Assembly: GCF_026262505.1 (NCBI RefSeq) | Contig: NC_067205.1 | Coordinates: 11,284,001 to 11,348,000, forward strand | Source: Trichomonas vaginalis G3 | Lineage: Eukaryota > Parabasalia > Trichomonadida > Trichomonadidae | Direction: 5' to 3' | Length of the DNA stretch: 64,000 nt | Shown: piece after piece, positions 21,330 to 32,678 of the stretch | Layout of the letters: each line of letters starts with the position of its first letter | Numbering within the stretch: position 1 is the stretch's first letter | Made by a program: the position numbers and the translations under genes | Notes under the pieces: generated by a model | The model's input: the letters and a program-made list of their open reading frames with translations, nothing else | What the model was told of the DNA's origin: nothing | The model's database searches: none

Positions 21330-22240
21330 TCACCAAGAAGATTCAAGAACAAAGTTTTGTAGTTTCAATAGATTGATTACACAATCAATGTTTCTGTGTC
21401 AATGTACATCAATCAACATTGTTTCATTGAATTTTGTCTTTCACCAAGAAGATTCAAGAACAAAGTTTTGTAGTTTCAATAGATTGATTACACAATCAAT
21501 GTTTCTGTGTCAATGTACATCAATCAACATTGTTTCATTGAATTTTGTCTTTCACCAAGAAGATTCAAGAACAAAGTTTTGTAGTTTCAATAGATTGATT
21601 ACACAATCAATGTTTCTGTGTCAATGTACATCAATCAACATTGTTTCATTGAATTTTGTCTTTCACCAAGAAGATTCAAGAACAAAGTTTTGTAGTTTCA
21701 ATAGATTGATTACACAATCAATGTTTCTGTGTCAATGTACATCAATCAACATTGTTTCATTGAATTTTGTCTTTCACCAAGAAGATTCAAGAACAAAGTT
21801 TTGTAGTTTCAATAGATTGATTACACAATCAATGTTTCTGTGTCAATGTACATCAATCAACATTGTTTCATTGAATTTTGTCTTTCACCAAGAAGATTCA
21901 AGAACAAAGTTTTGTAGTTTCAATAGATTGATTACACAATCAATGTTTCTGTGTCAATGTACATCAATCAACATTGTTTCATTGAATTTTGTCTTTCACC
22001 AAGAAGATTCAAGAACAAAGTTTTGTAGTTTCAATAGATTGATTACACAATCAATGTTTCTGTGTCAATGTACATCAATCAACATTGTTTCATTGAATTT
22101 TGTCTTTCACCAAGAAGATTCAAGAACAAAGTTTTGTAGTTTCAATAGATTGATTACACAATCAATGTTTCTGTGTCAATGTACATCAATCAACATTGTT
22201 TCATTGAATTTTGTCTTTCACCAAGAAGATTCAAGAACAA
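21261..22240. repeat. 111-bp minisatellite, about 9 copies
   Basis: The unit contains GATTGATTACACAATCAATG and begins at the inner edge of the left arm; the right arm has only one copy. The period is 3 x 37, so a 325-codon frame (21286-22263) stays open by arithmetic. The copies are almost identical, so the expansion is recent. I treat the frame as non-coding. Confidence 0.95.
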
Positions 22241-22263
22241 GTTTTCCTCTTTTTCTTTTTTAA

Positions 22264-22910
22264 ATGATTAAAATATTACCTTGCTTCAACTTTACACGTT
22301 TTCGTTTACTAAAATTATCTTTTACCTTCACTTATCTTATCATACCCAATTATTCATTTAATTCTATATTTTTCTGACCAAAAATCCTCTCAAATCTCCC
22401 TTCTTCTTTCAAAAATTCTATGAGTTTATTCAAATTTCCTTTAAATCTTTGCTAGTCCTTTTTTCTATAAAATTTTTGAAAAAAATTTAAAATTTGCTAA
22501 ATATATTCTTTATTACTTTGCACTATTTTCCAATTGAAAAATCGTCGATTTTAATCAAATGTAAGATCATCATAATAAAAATTATGAAACTTACCGTGTT
22601 TATTAGTAAATTTCAATATGAAGTTGTTATACAAACAGCTGGGACTTTAAATTGAGAAATTGCATAATTCCATCTACAAATTTTGGTCTAGACAATAATC
22701 ATTGATAAATTATAATATATGTATTATGTGTATTTACATTGCATATATAACAATTTCAATTTCTATATTAAATTGTTATTTGATATCAGCTATATTTGTT
22801 CAGGTAAAATGAAGTGTAAAAATATAATTCATGAATTACATATATATATATATTATTTTTATTATTAAAATCAAATTCAGATTTATAAATTAAGGTTATT
22901 CATTTTTGAT
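22264..22910. other. AT-rich leader before the MULE-2 transposase
   Basis: No gene. It includes an (AT)n run around 22840-22860 and probably holds the transposase promoter; no motif is recognised. Confidence 0.5.
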
Positions 22911-25900
22911 ATGGTTATCACGCTCAAATATGAAAATAAAATTAAAAAAGTCAATACTCCTCAAGAAATACATTGTCTATCATTATATCTATATGCTTCC
23001 AAAGTATTTCATCTTAAACTAAAGACTTTTATATTACAAAAAGATTCAAAGAAGATACAATTGTTTAATTATGTTAAACATTATTCAGATATGACAATTG
23101 AAATAAAAGAGTCAAAAAAAGCCTCTAAACTATTTGACAATCCAATAATTTCTTCAACTAAACTATCAAATTTGGAGGATTTAATAAAATGTGGATATGA
23201 TATGGATATTTCACAAATTGCATTGTTTTCAGCCAGAAATGACATTGATACTGCTATGAAAATACTGAACATGGATTCAATCGAAGAATATGGATATGAA
23301 CTTAATTGCTTATTAAAACAAGTAAGAGAATTTAGAAGAAGTGATATAAAAGGTCAAATGATTGCAATAAGGACAGATAGCAATGGTAAAAAATACACAG
23401 AAGTATTAGCAGAAGGGATTTTTAAAGCAGATAGCGATGTTGAATCAAGTGATGATTCATATGATATCATTGAAGATGTAAAATCAGATAAAATTAAATC
23501 AGGAAACGCGCTTAATATTAATGATATAATTGGCAATAGGAATCCAAATATTAATGGAGAAACGATTAATAGCCATTCAAATATTAATCAAAACATTAAT
23601 GAAAGAAATTCAAATATTGATGGAGAAACGATTAATAGCCATTCAAATATTAATCAAAACGTTAATGAAAGAAATTCAAATATTGATGGAGAAACGATTA
23701 ATAGCCATTCAAATATTAATCAAAACATTAATGAAAGAAATTCAAATATTGATGGAGAAACGATTAATAGCCATTCAAATATTAATCAAAACATTAATGA
23801 AAGAAATTTAAATATTAATGATGAAATTACTGATGGTCATCAAAATATTAATGGACGCATATTGAAACCAAAATCAAATAATAATAAATCTCGGCAAGCA
23901 ATCCTCAAATTACCTCCTAATTTTATACAAGTAAATAGAGTAAACATCCAAGTTCCTCCAGCGCCAGCTCTTCCACAACAGAGACAACAACAATCTCTTC
24001 CAACTCAGACTCTTCCTCAACAGAGACAACAACAATCTCTTCCAGCTCAGACTCTTCCTCAACAGAGACAACAACAATCTCTTCCAACTCAGACTCTTCC
24101 TCAACAGAGACAACAACAATCTCTTCCAGCTCAGGCTCTTCCTCAACAGAGACAACAACAATCTCTTCCAACTCAGGCTCTTCCTCAACAGAGACAACAA
24201 CAATCTCTTCCAGCTCAGACTCTTCCTCAACAGAGACAACAACAATCTCTTCCAACTCAGGCTCTTCCTCAACAGAGACAACAACAATCTCTTCCAGCTC
24301 AGGCTCTTCCTCAACAGAGACAACAACAATCTCTTCCAACTCAGGCTCTTCCTCAACAGAGACAACAACAATCTCTTCCAGCTCAGGCTCTTCCTCAACA
24401 GAGACAACACAATCTCTTCCAACTCAGACTCTTCCTCAACAGAGACAACAACAATCTCTTCCAGCTCAGGCTCTTCCTCAACAGAGACAACAACAATCTC
24501 TTCCAGCTCAGACTCTTCCTCAACAGAGACAACAACAATCTCTTCCAACTCAGACTCTTCCTCAACAGAGACAACAACAATCTCTTCCAGCTCAGGCTCT
24601 TCCTCAACAGAGACAACAACAATCTCTTCCAACTCAGACTCTTCCTCAAAGAGACAACAACAATCTCTTCCACTCAGGCTAACAGAGACAACAACAATCT
24701 TTCCAGCTCAGACTAGAGACAACAACAATTCTTAACTCAGTTCCTAACAACCACATATAACTGATAATTTATCTTTTGATAACTTTATTAACCCTCAAAT
24801 TATTATTGATAATGCGAAAGTATATCAAAGTATTTCCGACAAAAGGAGTCAATATAATCTTTCCAAAACCATTTGCGAACAATGTGTTGCAAACTACAAT
24901 ATATTGAACAAAGATGATAAAGAAGCCCAGAGAATAAAAATTAGTGATATTTTACGTACTTATCATACATTTAGTATATCTGACTCTGACAAACTTGCCT
25001 ATAGGAAAACGATATATCCTCAAGGTATTCCATTACGATTTGAACGTTATTATTGCAAGAATGATCATTTAGAGTTACACTATTATTGTGCCAAACGAAA
25101 AAAATGTGGTTATTCACAAATTATATCATTATTTCCAGCTGGTTCGAATATAAAAGCGTCAATCCACGAAATAAATCCTCCACACAACTGCTCCAAATCG
25201 AAATATTCGATTGAAATCAATGGAACACATCAAATCAGGTATGAATTCGAATCAATGATATCAACTTATATTCAAAATAATCCATTGTTATCACTAGCTG
25301 AAGCTCGACAATATTCAAATCAACTCATATTTGAATACAATTCTTCACATGATGATACTATTGATATTTCACCTCAAACAATAGCAAAGCTATACTACGA
25401 GATCAGGCCTAAAATCAAACTAAGCGAAAATGAATTAATTAAGAAGTTATTAGAAAAGTATAACAGCACAGATTATTATATAACCCAATATTACTCAAGT
25501 TCAGATGATACTAACTATTATTTCTTCGGGTTGCCAGCTTTTATAAAAAGAGCTAAAACTTGCAACCATCTTTTCATAGATGGAACATTTCGTATCGTTC
25601 CAATTAAGTTAGCAAATGGGCAGCTCTTAAATCTTTTAGTATACGATGAAGCTACAAATTTATATTTACCTTTCCTTCATGTACTAATGACAGGAAGATC
25701 ATCACTTAACTATGATACAGTTTTTAATTTAATGATCACATGTCCTCTTATTAGTATATCATTGGGAAAATATAAAATCATTACATCAGATTTTGAGAAT
25801 GCATTAATGAAATCAATCAAATCTAAAGTCAATGATGAAACTACAGTCACTGGTTGTATATTTCATTATATAGCAGCTCTTGTTAAAAATTTCAAAAAGT

Positions 25901-26547
25901 TATGTGATGAAAACGATGTTTGCGCAAAATCACTTTTAAAACTATTATGTGCATGTCCTTTTGTTCCAATAGAAGTTTTTGAAATAATTTGCAAAAAATT
26001 AGATGCGATTAAAGAAATAAATGATTTTGCAAAATATTTCTTAAATACATGGGGTAAAAAGTATGATGTAATTAACAAGCTGAAAGTATCTGATATGATC
26101 TTTTCCAATAATGGAGTTGAGTCATTTAACAAAGTGTTAAACTCTCATATTGCATTCCCACATCCAACTATTTATCATATGATTTACATCCTATTGAAAG
26201 TTGATAAGGTATATTTTCATCGATATGCAAGGCAGCAAAATGACAATTTTGATCATAAAAAATCGTATTTTATACCATTGACAAGAATTCAACAAGAGTT
26301 AGATGTATTCACATCTAATTTTGGATTAGAACGTGCAGAAATACCAAGTGAAATAATCAAAAAACATAAAAAATCATTTCGATTTGGAGAGGCCGATTAT
26401 CGAGATATAGAAATTGAAAAATATCTGAATAAAAATGATGAGCAGTTTTCAAATTCTGTTACAATTAAATTAGAAGAATCCGATGATATAAATATCAATG
26501 AATTCGAAATTACAGAAGATGATATTTTTGGAAATGAGATTAATTAA
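22911..26547 (+). CDS. MULE-2 transposase with N-terminal Ubl- and UBA-like parts, frame-broken in a repeat tract
   Basis: The frame from 22911 gives residues 1-67 in a strand-helix-strand order like ubiquitin (MVITLKYENKIKKVNTPQEI...), then at about 87-121 a UBA-like helical triplet (LIKCGYDMDISQIAL). Next come an acidic Ser stretch, four 22-aa Asn-rich repeats and a long Gln/Pro/Leu 14-aa repeat. A 1-bp slip at about 24408 and further losses at 24640-24730 shift the frame. The catalytic part resumes in a frame open from about 24752 to 26547: a zinc finger (CAKRKKC), LFIDGTFRIVP (Asp), ITSDFENALMKSI (Asp), CIFHYIAALVKNF and NNGVESFNKVLN (Glu). The slips are in DNA prone to replication slippage, so recent decay is more likely than programmed frameshifting. 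Confidence 0.82.
23545..23830 (+). repeat. 66-bp tandem repeat, four copies, in the transposase gene
   Basis: Each unit encodes 22 residues around GETINSHSNINQNINERN. Confidence 0.93.
23967..24735 (+). repeat. 42-bp tandem repeat, about 17-18 copies, in the transposase gene
   Basis: The unit encodes SLPTQTLPQQRQQQ or close variants. PTQ and PAQ versions alternate, giving a partial 84-bp higher-order period. Reverse-strand frames over this tract (23910-24673) are artefacts. Confidence 0.95.
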
Positions 26548-26638
26548 TTTATGACAAATCATTTAGAATAAAAAATTATTATATAAGAATTTGAAAATTA
26601 ATAATAAGGGAGGAACAGTAATATATAAGTATATATGA

Positions 26639-28150
26639 AGACAAAATTCAATGAAACAATGTTGATTGATGTACATTGACACAGAAACATTGATTGTGTA
26701 ACCAATCTATAAAAATTCATTAAACTATTTTAGCTTTCCTTTAATTAATTTTATTATTTTAATTATTTGATCATTAAGTCTCATTGTTTTACAACATCCC
26801 CATTCTCTCATTATCTTCGTTTAAATTAATATCTATTTTTAGATTTATTATTATATGAACTTTTGTTTAGGTTCTTTTAAAATAAGTTTCTTTGCGAGAA
26901 TTAATTATTTTTTGTTTTCCTAAACTTACACATTTATAATGAACATTCAAGCTAAATCGACATTGTTTTGATAATTAAATATGCATTTAATGAAAATATT
27001 AATTGTCACTTTTTATATTTGTTAATGAAAATGATTTTTAAGTTATAAGGTGCCATAACAATTGACAAAGAGTTATACATTTGTACAAACACATTTGTAC
27101 ACACTAGCATATTGTAGCAGTTTATATTACAAATAAAGATTCGCTTTATTTTACGAGTTTCAAATTTAGATCTGAACCATGTTGAAGATCTTTCAAATCA
27201 ATACGACAAATACATTTGTATACACTAGCATATTGTAGCAGTTTATATTACAAATAAAGATTCGCTTTATTTTACGAGTTTCAAATTTAGATCTGAACCA
27301 TGTTGAAGATCTTTCAAATCAATACGACAAATACATTTGTATACACTAGCATATTGTAGCAGTTTATATTACAAATAAAGATTCGCTTTATTTTACGAGT
27401 TTCAAATTTAGATCTGAACCATGTTGAAGATCTTTCAAATCAATACGACAAATACATTTGTATACACTAGCATATTGTAGCAGTTTATATTACAAATAAA
27501 AATTCGGTATTTATTTTTATAACTTATTTTTTATTACATAGATTTTAATTCTAACCGAAAAATATTTCTAATCTATTTATATACATGTATTTTACTTAAT
27601 GACATTGATGATATATGCAATTTATATGCACGTTTATCAATTATCAATATGAGCCATTGTATTGTTCATGGTAGTAATATTTGAATTTTAATAGTTGTTA
27701 TCAACACCACGTAGCTTTTTGTCCTAAATTTATACTATTTGGTTCCGAAATAAGATTATAAATTTTTAAATTTAAATTCGACTTTTAAATACACTACTGA
27801 TCGATTGCTTATATTGAGTTTCTGCTTTGCAAACAAGTTGAGGTTATAATTGTAAGTTTATTTGTATGAAATAAGAAATAATATATGTGACATTTGGATT
27901 TTATGCTACCATTTTTCTAAACAGGTGGTAGTGAGTCATTCACTTAAATATTGAGTAATCTTCAATAATGTGTAACGAAGATTTCTCTGAAACCATTAAA
28001 ATAACGTATATAAATAATCGTATGTCAAAATGTGTGCCTATTTCAATTTTGCACACATTTTGACAGAAATTTGAATGAAATTTAGAGGTTTTTCTTCAAA
28101 TTTGAATGATGCTTGTCAGAAAAAGTGTCAAAATGTGTGCAAATGTGTGC
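26639..28150 (-). repeat. right 1.5-kb inverted repeat of MULE-2
   Basis: Mirrors 19818-21329 and carries its own 121-bp tandem array at about 27091-27506. Confidence 0.92.
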
Positions 28151-28710
28151 TATGTTTTTTTCTCCTCTGGAATGGACGGACCTGTAAGAGGAATTTCAAG
28201 ATCTTTGAATGCATTTAGCTGTGCTATCGCTCTTTGATTGTCATCTGTTTGGAAGTAATGTTCTAAATATTTGCGATAAAAGACAGACGAATATTGACTT
28301 TTGTCATTTGGGGCGGAATGATCATGTTCTTCAACTATTTTGATTAGTTTGTATTTATTTTGATCCAAGATTGCAACATTAAAATGTGCAGGACATTTTG
28401 GATATTTGCAGTGGAATGAAATCTGAGATCTTTCTTTCCTGACACGTTCACCATATCCATACTGTGCTTGTATTTCTTGTTTAACTCCAAATTTACAAAG
28501 ATCCATAACAGTAAAGATAGTTTCTTCTTCTAATTCCATTTGAAATTGAAATGAAAATTAAAAATTCAGAAATTTGAATAGATTTGGTCTGTAATTAAAT
28601 GAGAATAGCAGTTTGTTCGTCATTGTTTGAGGCAAGAGGATTAAAGGAATATTATATGATGGATTTGAGTTGCATATAAAGAGTGCAAAAGGATAAAGAG
28701 AGAAATTTTG

Positions 28711-29098
28711 TTAGATTAAATTATTAAATTTTAATTCTTTATTTTTTAGGATTGTTAGCTTTGTAAGATTGCTTTCTCACAAGAGAAAACAAGTATAAGG
28801 TTTAAGCTGTATGTATTAAAGTTATAAATATTTGATTTTAAAAAAAATCAAGATTTTAAACTTTAAAGGCATTAATTATGATTATCTTTCTTTAGCTTTG
28901 CATGCTGTATGCTACTTTTGGAAACTGCTCTATTGTATTAGAATGTTTTTAAATTTTGCACCTAAAAATGCGTAATATTAAAAATTAAGGTATTAATTAT
29001 GATTATCTTTCTTTAGCTTTACATGCTGTATGCTACTTTTGTCTTTGAGACATTCCATGATTTAAGTTAAGAAGCTTTAAAAAAATGCAAAAAAAAGT
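28711..29098 (-). repeat. right inverted repeat of MULE-1
   Basis: Mirrors 17223-17646 except for a block of about 38 bases missing here. Confidence 0.85.
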
Positions 29099-29150
29099 AA
29101 TAAAATAAAAAAATTTTTAGTATCGATAATCTGAAATATGTTGTTTACTT

Positions 29151-29318
29151 AAGCCGCGAGCGAAGCGAGGGGCTTAGTTTCGTAATTTCATACAATCTTT
29201 TTTCGAATTTGTTCTTTTCTAAAGCTGCGAGCGAAGCGAGGGGCTTAGTTTCGTAATTTCATACAATTATTTTTCGAATTTGTTCTTTTTGTCAACCGCA
29301 ACCGAAGCGAGTGGCTTT
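29151..29318. repeat. 71-bp repeats with the hairpin core AAGCCGCGAGCGAAGCGAG
   Basis: Three units begin at 29151, 29222 and 29294; the third is diverged. The same core, also spaced 71 bp, recurs at 58278 and 58349 in an unrelated element. The core can fold as AAGCCGC / GCGGCTT around GAGCGAAGC in the copy at 58349. Confidence 0.85.
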
Positions 29319-29516
29319 TTATTTTTAAAATTTTTTTTCTTTCTTACTTTTTTCCCTTACTTACAAATTTGATAGTAACTTACCAAATCTCTCTATCATA
29401 TAATAATAAATTAATCCATTTTTTGTTTCAAATCTAACACTTTACATTTCTGACATGTAAACCTGTCACTTTTCACTTCACCTCACTGGGCAAGTTTGTG
29501 CCCCCCTCGATGAACC

Positions 29517-30426
29517 ATGCGATGAAGATATCATCACCAAGATAAAAGAATCCAGAAGGGTGAATATTGTTGTTACTGTTACACCTGAGAATTCCGACAC
29601 AGATGAAGAGCCATTAAATGAAGAAGAGGCAAAAGAGATGACATTGACCAATCCGATGCCCAGGTTCTCGATTTCAATATTCATCAGGATGCATCCAAAG
29701 CTCCAGCTCCAATCATTGTGCAACTTCACATATGAACAGTTGGAATACCTCGCTGACATTATTGAATCCAACTGTGGAAGGGCCAGAAGAGGAAGGAAGG
29801 TCAAATTTTCAACAATCGAGTCTCTCTTCCTCACGCTCACATATTACTGCACATACTTGCCCTATTCAGCATTATGTCCGTTGCTACATATTTCCCAGTC
29901 ATGCTATTCCAAATTAGTTACAAGAACTACCAATGTTGCATTTCCAATCTTTGCGAGCTATTTTCTTCCCAATCACTGTCCACCGTTAACTTCAATGAAG
30001 AACAAATTTACAAACTTCCCTGATGCTGTTGCAGCTGTAGACAGCACTACAATTCCTTTCAACATTCCTTCGGTAAAGGAAGAGAGGCTTTATAGTTGGG
30101 ATGAAAAAAAACCACTTCAACGGTATTAAGCTCCAAGTCCTCGTGTCACCAGATGGAAAAGCCATACATCAAAACGTTGAGTTTATGGCTGCAGTCCATG
30201 ACAAGAAGATTTTCGATTTGTCAAAAGTCTCGGATTTTTTGACAGTAAAGCGAGGATTTGATGATTACCAATATCCTGTACTTGCCGACCGGGGCTATAT
30301 TGGAATCCAGAAATATCACCTTACTGCCGTGGTGATGAAGAGAAGCCACGAAGAAACAGACGTTGAACGCAACAACGCCATTGCCCAAGACAGGCAGATT
30401 GTCGAGTGTTTCTTTGCACGTTTCAA
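29517..30426 (+). pseudogene. transposase domain of the outer transposon (DDE_Tnp_4 type)
   Basis: An N-terminal helix-turn-helix region (LCNFTYEQLEYLADIIE to PYSALCPLLHISQS) precedes the catalytic core: AAVDSTTIPF (first Asp), VLADRGYIG (second Asp) and IVECFFARF (Glu). A single-base length change in the A run at 30104-30111 shifts the frame between the first and second Asp, so this copy is inactive. The Polinton enters directly after FFARF, and the frame resumes past it at 50948 with a plausible DDE C-terminus (LIISGLVGLTNYNI). The frame is open upstream back to the MULE-1 boundary without an ATG; the ATG lies at 17173. Confidence 0.85.
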
Positions 30427-31057
30427 AGTTAGTATACAAGTCATGGGTACGGTGGCACTGCGTTCCACCTTACACAATACTTGTGAATTTGACACTTTAC
30501 AAAGCCGCCAACCACTTCACTAACGAACTCACTAATGTAAAAAATAAACGTTCTCACTATCGTTCTCACTAACGACTTCACTAATGTTCTCATAAATTTT
30601 CCTCAATATCTTCATCATCAGTGTTAACCCTATTGTAGTCATACTTGAAGCCATAAACTTTCTCTAACTTCTTAACGTACAATTTACATAAACTTACCTT
30701 CGTCATCGTATGGTTTAATGATATAACTATTTCTATCTTTATAAACAGTCAATGAAAAGTCAACTGGTCTCGGATGTATTTGAAAGAACATGTTATGCTC
30801 AGGAAGGAAGAATAAATGTTTAAATGTATGTTTGTTATACTGTGGAATTCGAATGAGTTGCTTTTGTTCTGTCATTTACATCCAAATAAAAATTTTCAGT
30901 AAAATAAAAATAAACTTAAAAATTAATGATATCACCACTCCCACACGTATGAAAACATAGCACAAAAATAAATTTAGGGTAGAAGGTTAGATCTAACCCG
31001 ATTTCTAACCTCTTTTCTACCCTGTTGTTGAATTCATTGCTTTATAACTCTCTTCCT
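30427..31057 (+). repeat. left terminal inverted repeat of Polinton P2
   Basis: Pairs with 50314-50942 apart from a few substitutions and tiny length differences. It carries one copy of the end gene. Confidence 0.93.
30590..30875 (-). pseudogene. Polinton end gene, left copy, broken
   Basis: Counterpart of the whole 94-aa gene at 50495-50779 in the other arm. About one break. Confidence 0.75.
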
Positions 31058-31561
31058 TGGTTTCTTTTTAGTTGCTTTCTTCACGTCTGTCTCCAACTTG
31101 ACTGTCTTTCTTCTTCGTCCGTAATGATACCAGTTACTTCCACCAGTCAATGGGTCAAATGGTCTTTCGTAAGGGTTTCCATACATTCCATAGGGACCAT
31201 ACGGAAGAACTACTGGTGGAGAAGAAACATTTTCTTTAGTTCCATCGAATCTATTTAAATGCATTGTTTCACCTTTCATCTGGTCATTAAAGTCTTTTGC
31301 GTGTTTTGCAAACTCATCGTCCTTTCCTAAAGCATTTTCTGACTCAGTCGCAACCAAATTGGATGCTTTATTTATGAGCCCTATTTTATTTAATCTTAAC
31401 TTCTTTGCAACCCAGCCTCCAATCTTCCCTTTATTTGCATCTAATGTCTTCGAAACCCTTCCTCCACTCATTTTATTTACTGCGTCATAAGCTCCAAGTG
31501 CTTTTGCTCCAAATGCTAATGCTTTTGTTCCCATTGCGCCTAAAGCTGCCCAAGCTACCAT
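31034..31561 (-). CDS. Polinton Gly/Ala-rich, C-terminally basic protein, 175 aa
   Basis: The N-terminus is small-residue-rich and could be an amphipathic or membrane-active helix. The middle carries a PYGPYGMYGNPY stretch and the end is Lys/Arg-rich (KKATKKKPRKR). This combination suits a minor internal capsid protein that contacts DNA or membrane, but I recognise no family. The right edge of the terminal repeat overlaps its C-terminus. Confidence 0.75.
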   Translation of the reverse strand: MVAWAALGAMGTKALAFGAKALGAYDAVNKMSGGRVSKTLDANKGKIGGWVAKKLRLNKIGLINKASNLVATESENALGKDDEFAKHAKDFNDQMKGETMHLNRFDGTKENVSSPPVVLPYGPYGMYGNPYERPFDPLTGGSNWYHYGRRRKTVKLETDVKKATKKKPRKRVIKQ

Positions 31562-31782
31562 TTACACCATATTAAAATCATCTCTCTTCAATATTATCTC
31601 ATAAAAGTTCTCGTTACTGGAGAAAGTCAATGAACCATAAAATTCTCACGGGCTTCGCCCTCACCGCTTTGCGGTCTATCTAACTTATTTCTTATATCAT
31701 CTATACGCTTCAAAATGTCTGAACAATTGCTAACATCTTCTACAACAGTTATTTCATCATGAATGAAAAAAAACAAACTCAT
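31562..31782 (-). pseudogene. small Polinton protein, broken copy
   Basis: Homologue of 1314-1538, with about one break. It carries the better-preserved copy of the GC-rich double hairpin (31645-31674). Confidence 0.65.
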
Positions 31783-31786
31783 TTAA

Positions 31787-32662
31787 TATGCTATTAAAAT
31801 CATTTCAATAATGAGTCCATCCTTTCCGTCTTTGGGTAGCACAATATCTTTCATTGAAGAAGGTTCGACAAGTCTTATGTTAAACTTACTGACAAAGTTT
31901 GTTATACTATAATGCTTCGGCGGCGAATACATGTAGTTTGAAAGACATAATATAGATTCTTCAGCAAATTCACTTACTAGGATTTTATAACAATGTTCTC
32001 ACGAGACCAAATACCACCAATTGACAATCTTGTAAGCAATCCTGCTGAACCTTCTACTGTAAATGTCGATGGTAACATTCCACGAAGGTCATCTATTGAC
32101 ATCGTTGAGTTGTATTTAAATATTTTCTTAAAGCAATCGTCATTATCTAACCATGCAATAGCTTTGAAGTTTTCATTCGAATATACATCTGCTTCATTAA
32201 ATGTAAAACCTGACTTCTTTGCAGAGACGACTTTAAAATCTATTGAGTTTGTTTCAAAATTATATGCTATGGTAACTTCTGAAGGTAATGGATGTCCTTC
32301 CGCAGTCAGTTGTTCTCTCACTACCGTTTGAAGCTTTGTATTAAAAAACTTTCATGTCATCTCCTGTATCTAAGTTCACATACACAGCAACAGGAAAACT
32401 ATCTTGCTTCTTTGTTTCATCATTATACCTCAAAACATTAAAGTTCTTCAATAATATTGTTCTTCCTGCTGGAATACTTCGAACCTGTCTGATTTCAATA
32501 GCTTTCTCACCTCCTACATACTCTACCCAGTGTCTTGGATATTCATAAGTATAACTGACTTTCTTGAATTTTGGTAGGTTTCATCATAACGTGTTCATAG
32601 TATATCTTTATACTCTTGTCAGTTAGACTCGGTGCTATGTTCTGAATATTTCTGACTTGCAT
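31787..32662 (-). pseudogene. Polinton virion-type protein, broken copy
   Basis: Homologue of 432-1313, with one or two breaks. Its start is separated from the ATPase start by 16 bases. Confidence 0.75.
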
Positions 32663-32678
32663 TTTTAATGGAGATAAA

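Larger units (their letters stand above)
19818..28150. mobile_element. Mutator-like element MULE-2, 8.3 kb, with 1.5-kb inverted repeats
   Basis: The inverted repeats (19818-21329 and 26639-28150) start GCACACATTTGCACACATTT on both sides. Inside is one + strand transposase gene with MULE catalytic motifs. No clean target duplication is visible: the flanks are GATAAAAT on the left and TATGTTTT on the right. The junction may have been altered, or the boundary may have moved. The element interrupts the MULE-1 transposase. The arms are nearly identical apart from changes in their tandem repeats, so the insertion is recent. Confidence 0.88.
17792..28539 (-). pseudogene. MULE-1 transposase gene, split in three
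   Basis: Reading on the minus strand, the first part is 28539-28150 (130 codons) and carries a FLYWCH/FAR1-like zinc finger (CKYPKC then HDH). The second part, 19817-19706, gives PEMYAQKPRAIKRFAERIHA. The third, 18644-17792, gives the MULE catalytic core: FHIDSTYK (first Asp), ISMDCAPQIAQAI (second Asp), CGVHVLRAILRK (C..H) and NNIAEAHFRTLKH (Glu). The first gap is the 8.3-kb MULE-2 and the second the 1.05-kb MITE. The reading frame within each part is clean, so the insertions are the main damage. Confidence 0.88.
17184..29508. mobile_element. Mutator-like element MULE-1 with nested insertions
   Basis: The outer limits are set by an exact 8-bp target duplication GATGAACC (17176-17183 and 29509-29516) and by related ends AGGGGCGGCGACAAATTTGC and, inverted, AGGGGGGCACAAACTTGCCC. 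Longer inverted repeats follow at 17223-17646 and 28711-29098. The transposase gene runs on the minus strand and is split by a 1.05-kb element and an 8.3-kb element. The right arm has about 380 extra bases (29099-29480) with no left counterpart, possibly a further insertion. The 8-bp duplication would also fit hAT, but the only transposase inside is MULE-type. Confidence 0.78.

Noticed and set aside
21286-22263. 325-codon ORF over the 111-bp repeats
   Set aside because: It is open only because the period is a multiple of three; no other coding sign.
22843-22860. (AT)n run as an origin or promoter
   Set aside because: Simple AT runs are common in this AT-rich DNA; nothing specific supports a function.
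23910-24673. Reverse-strand Glu/Val- and Leu/Ser-rich ORFs
   Set aside because: Mirror frames of the 42-bp repeat in the transposase gene.
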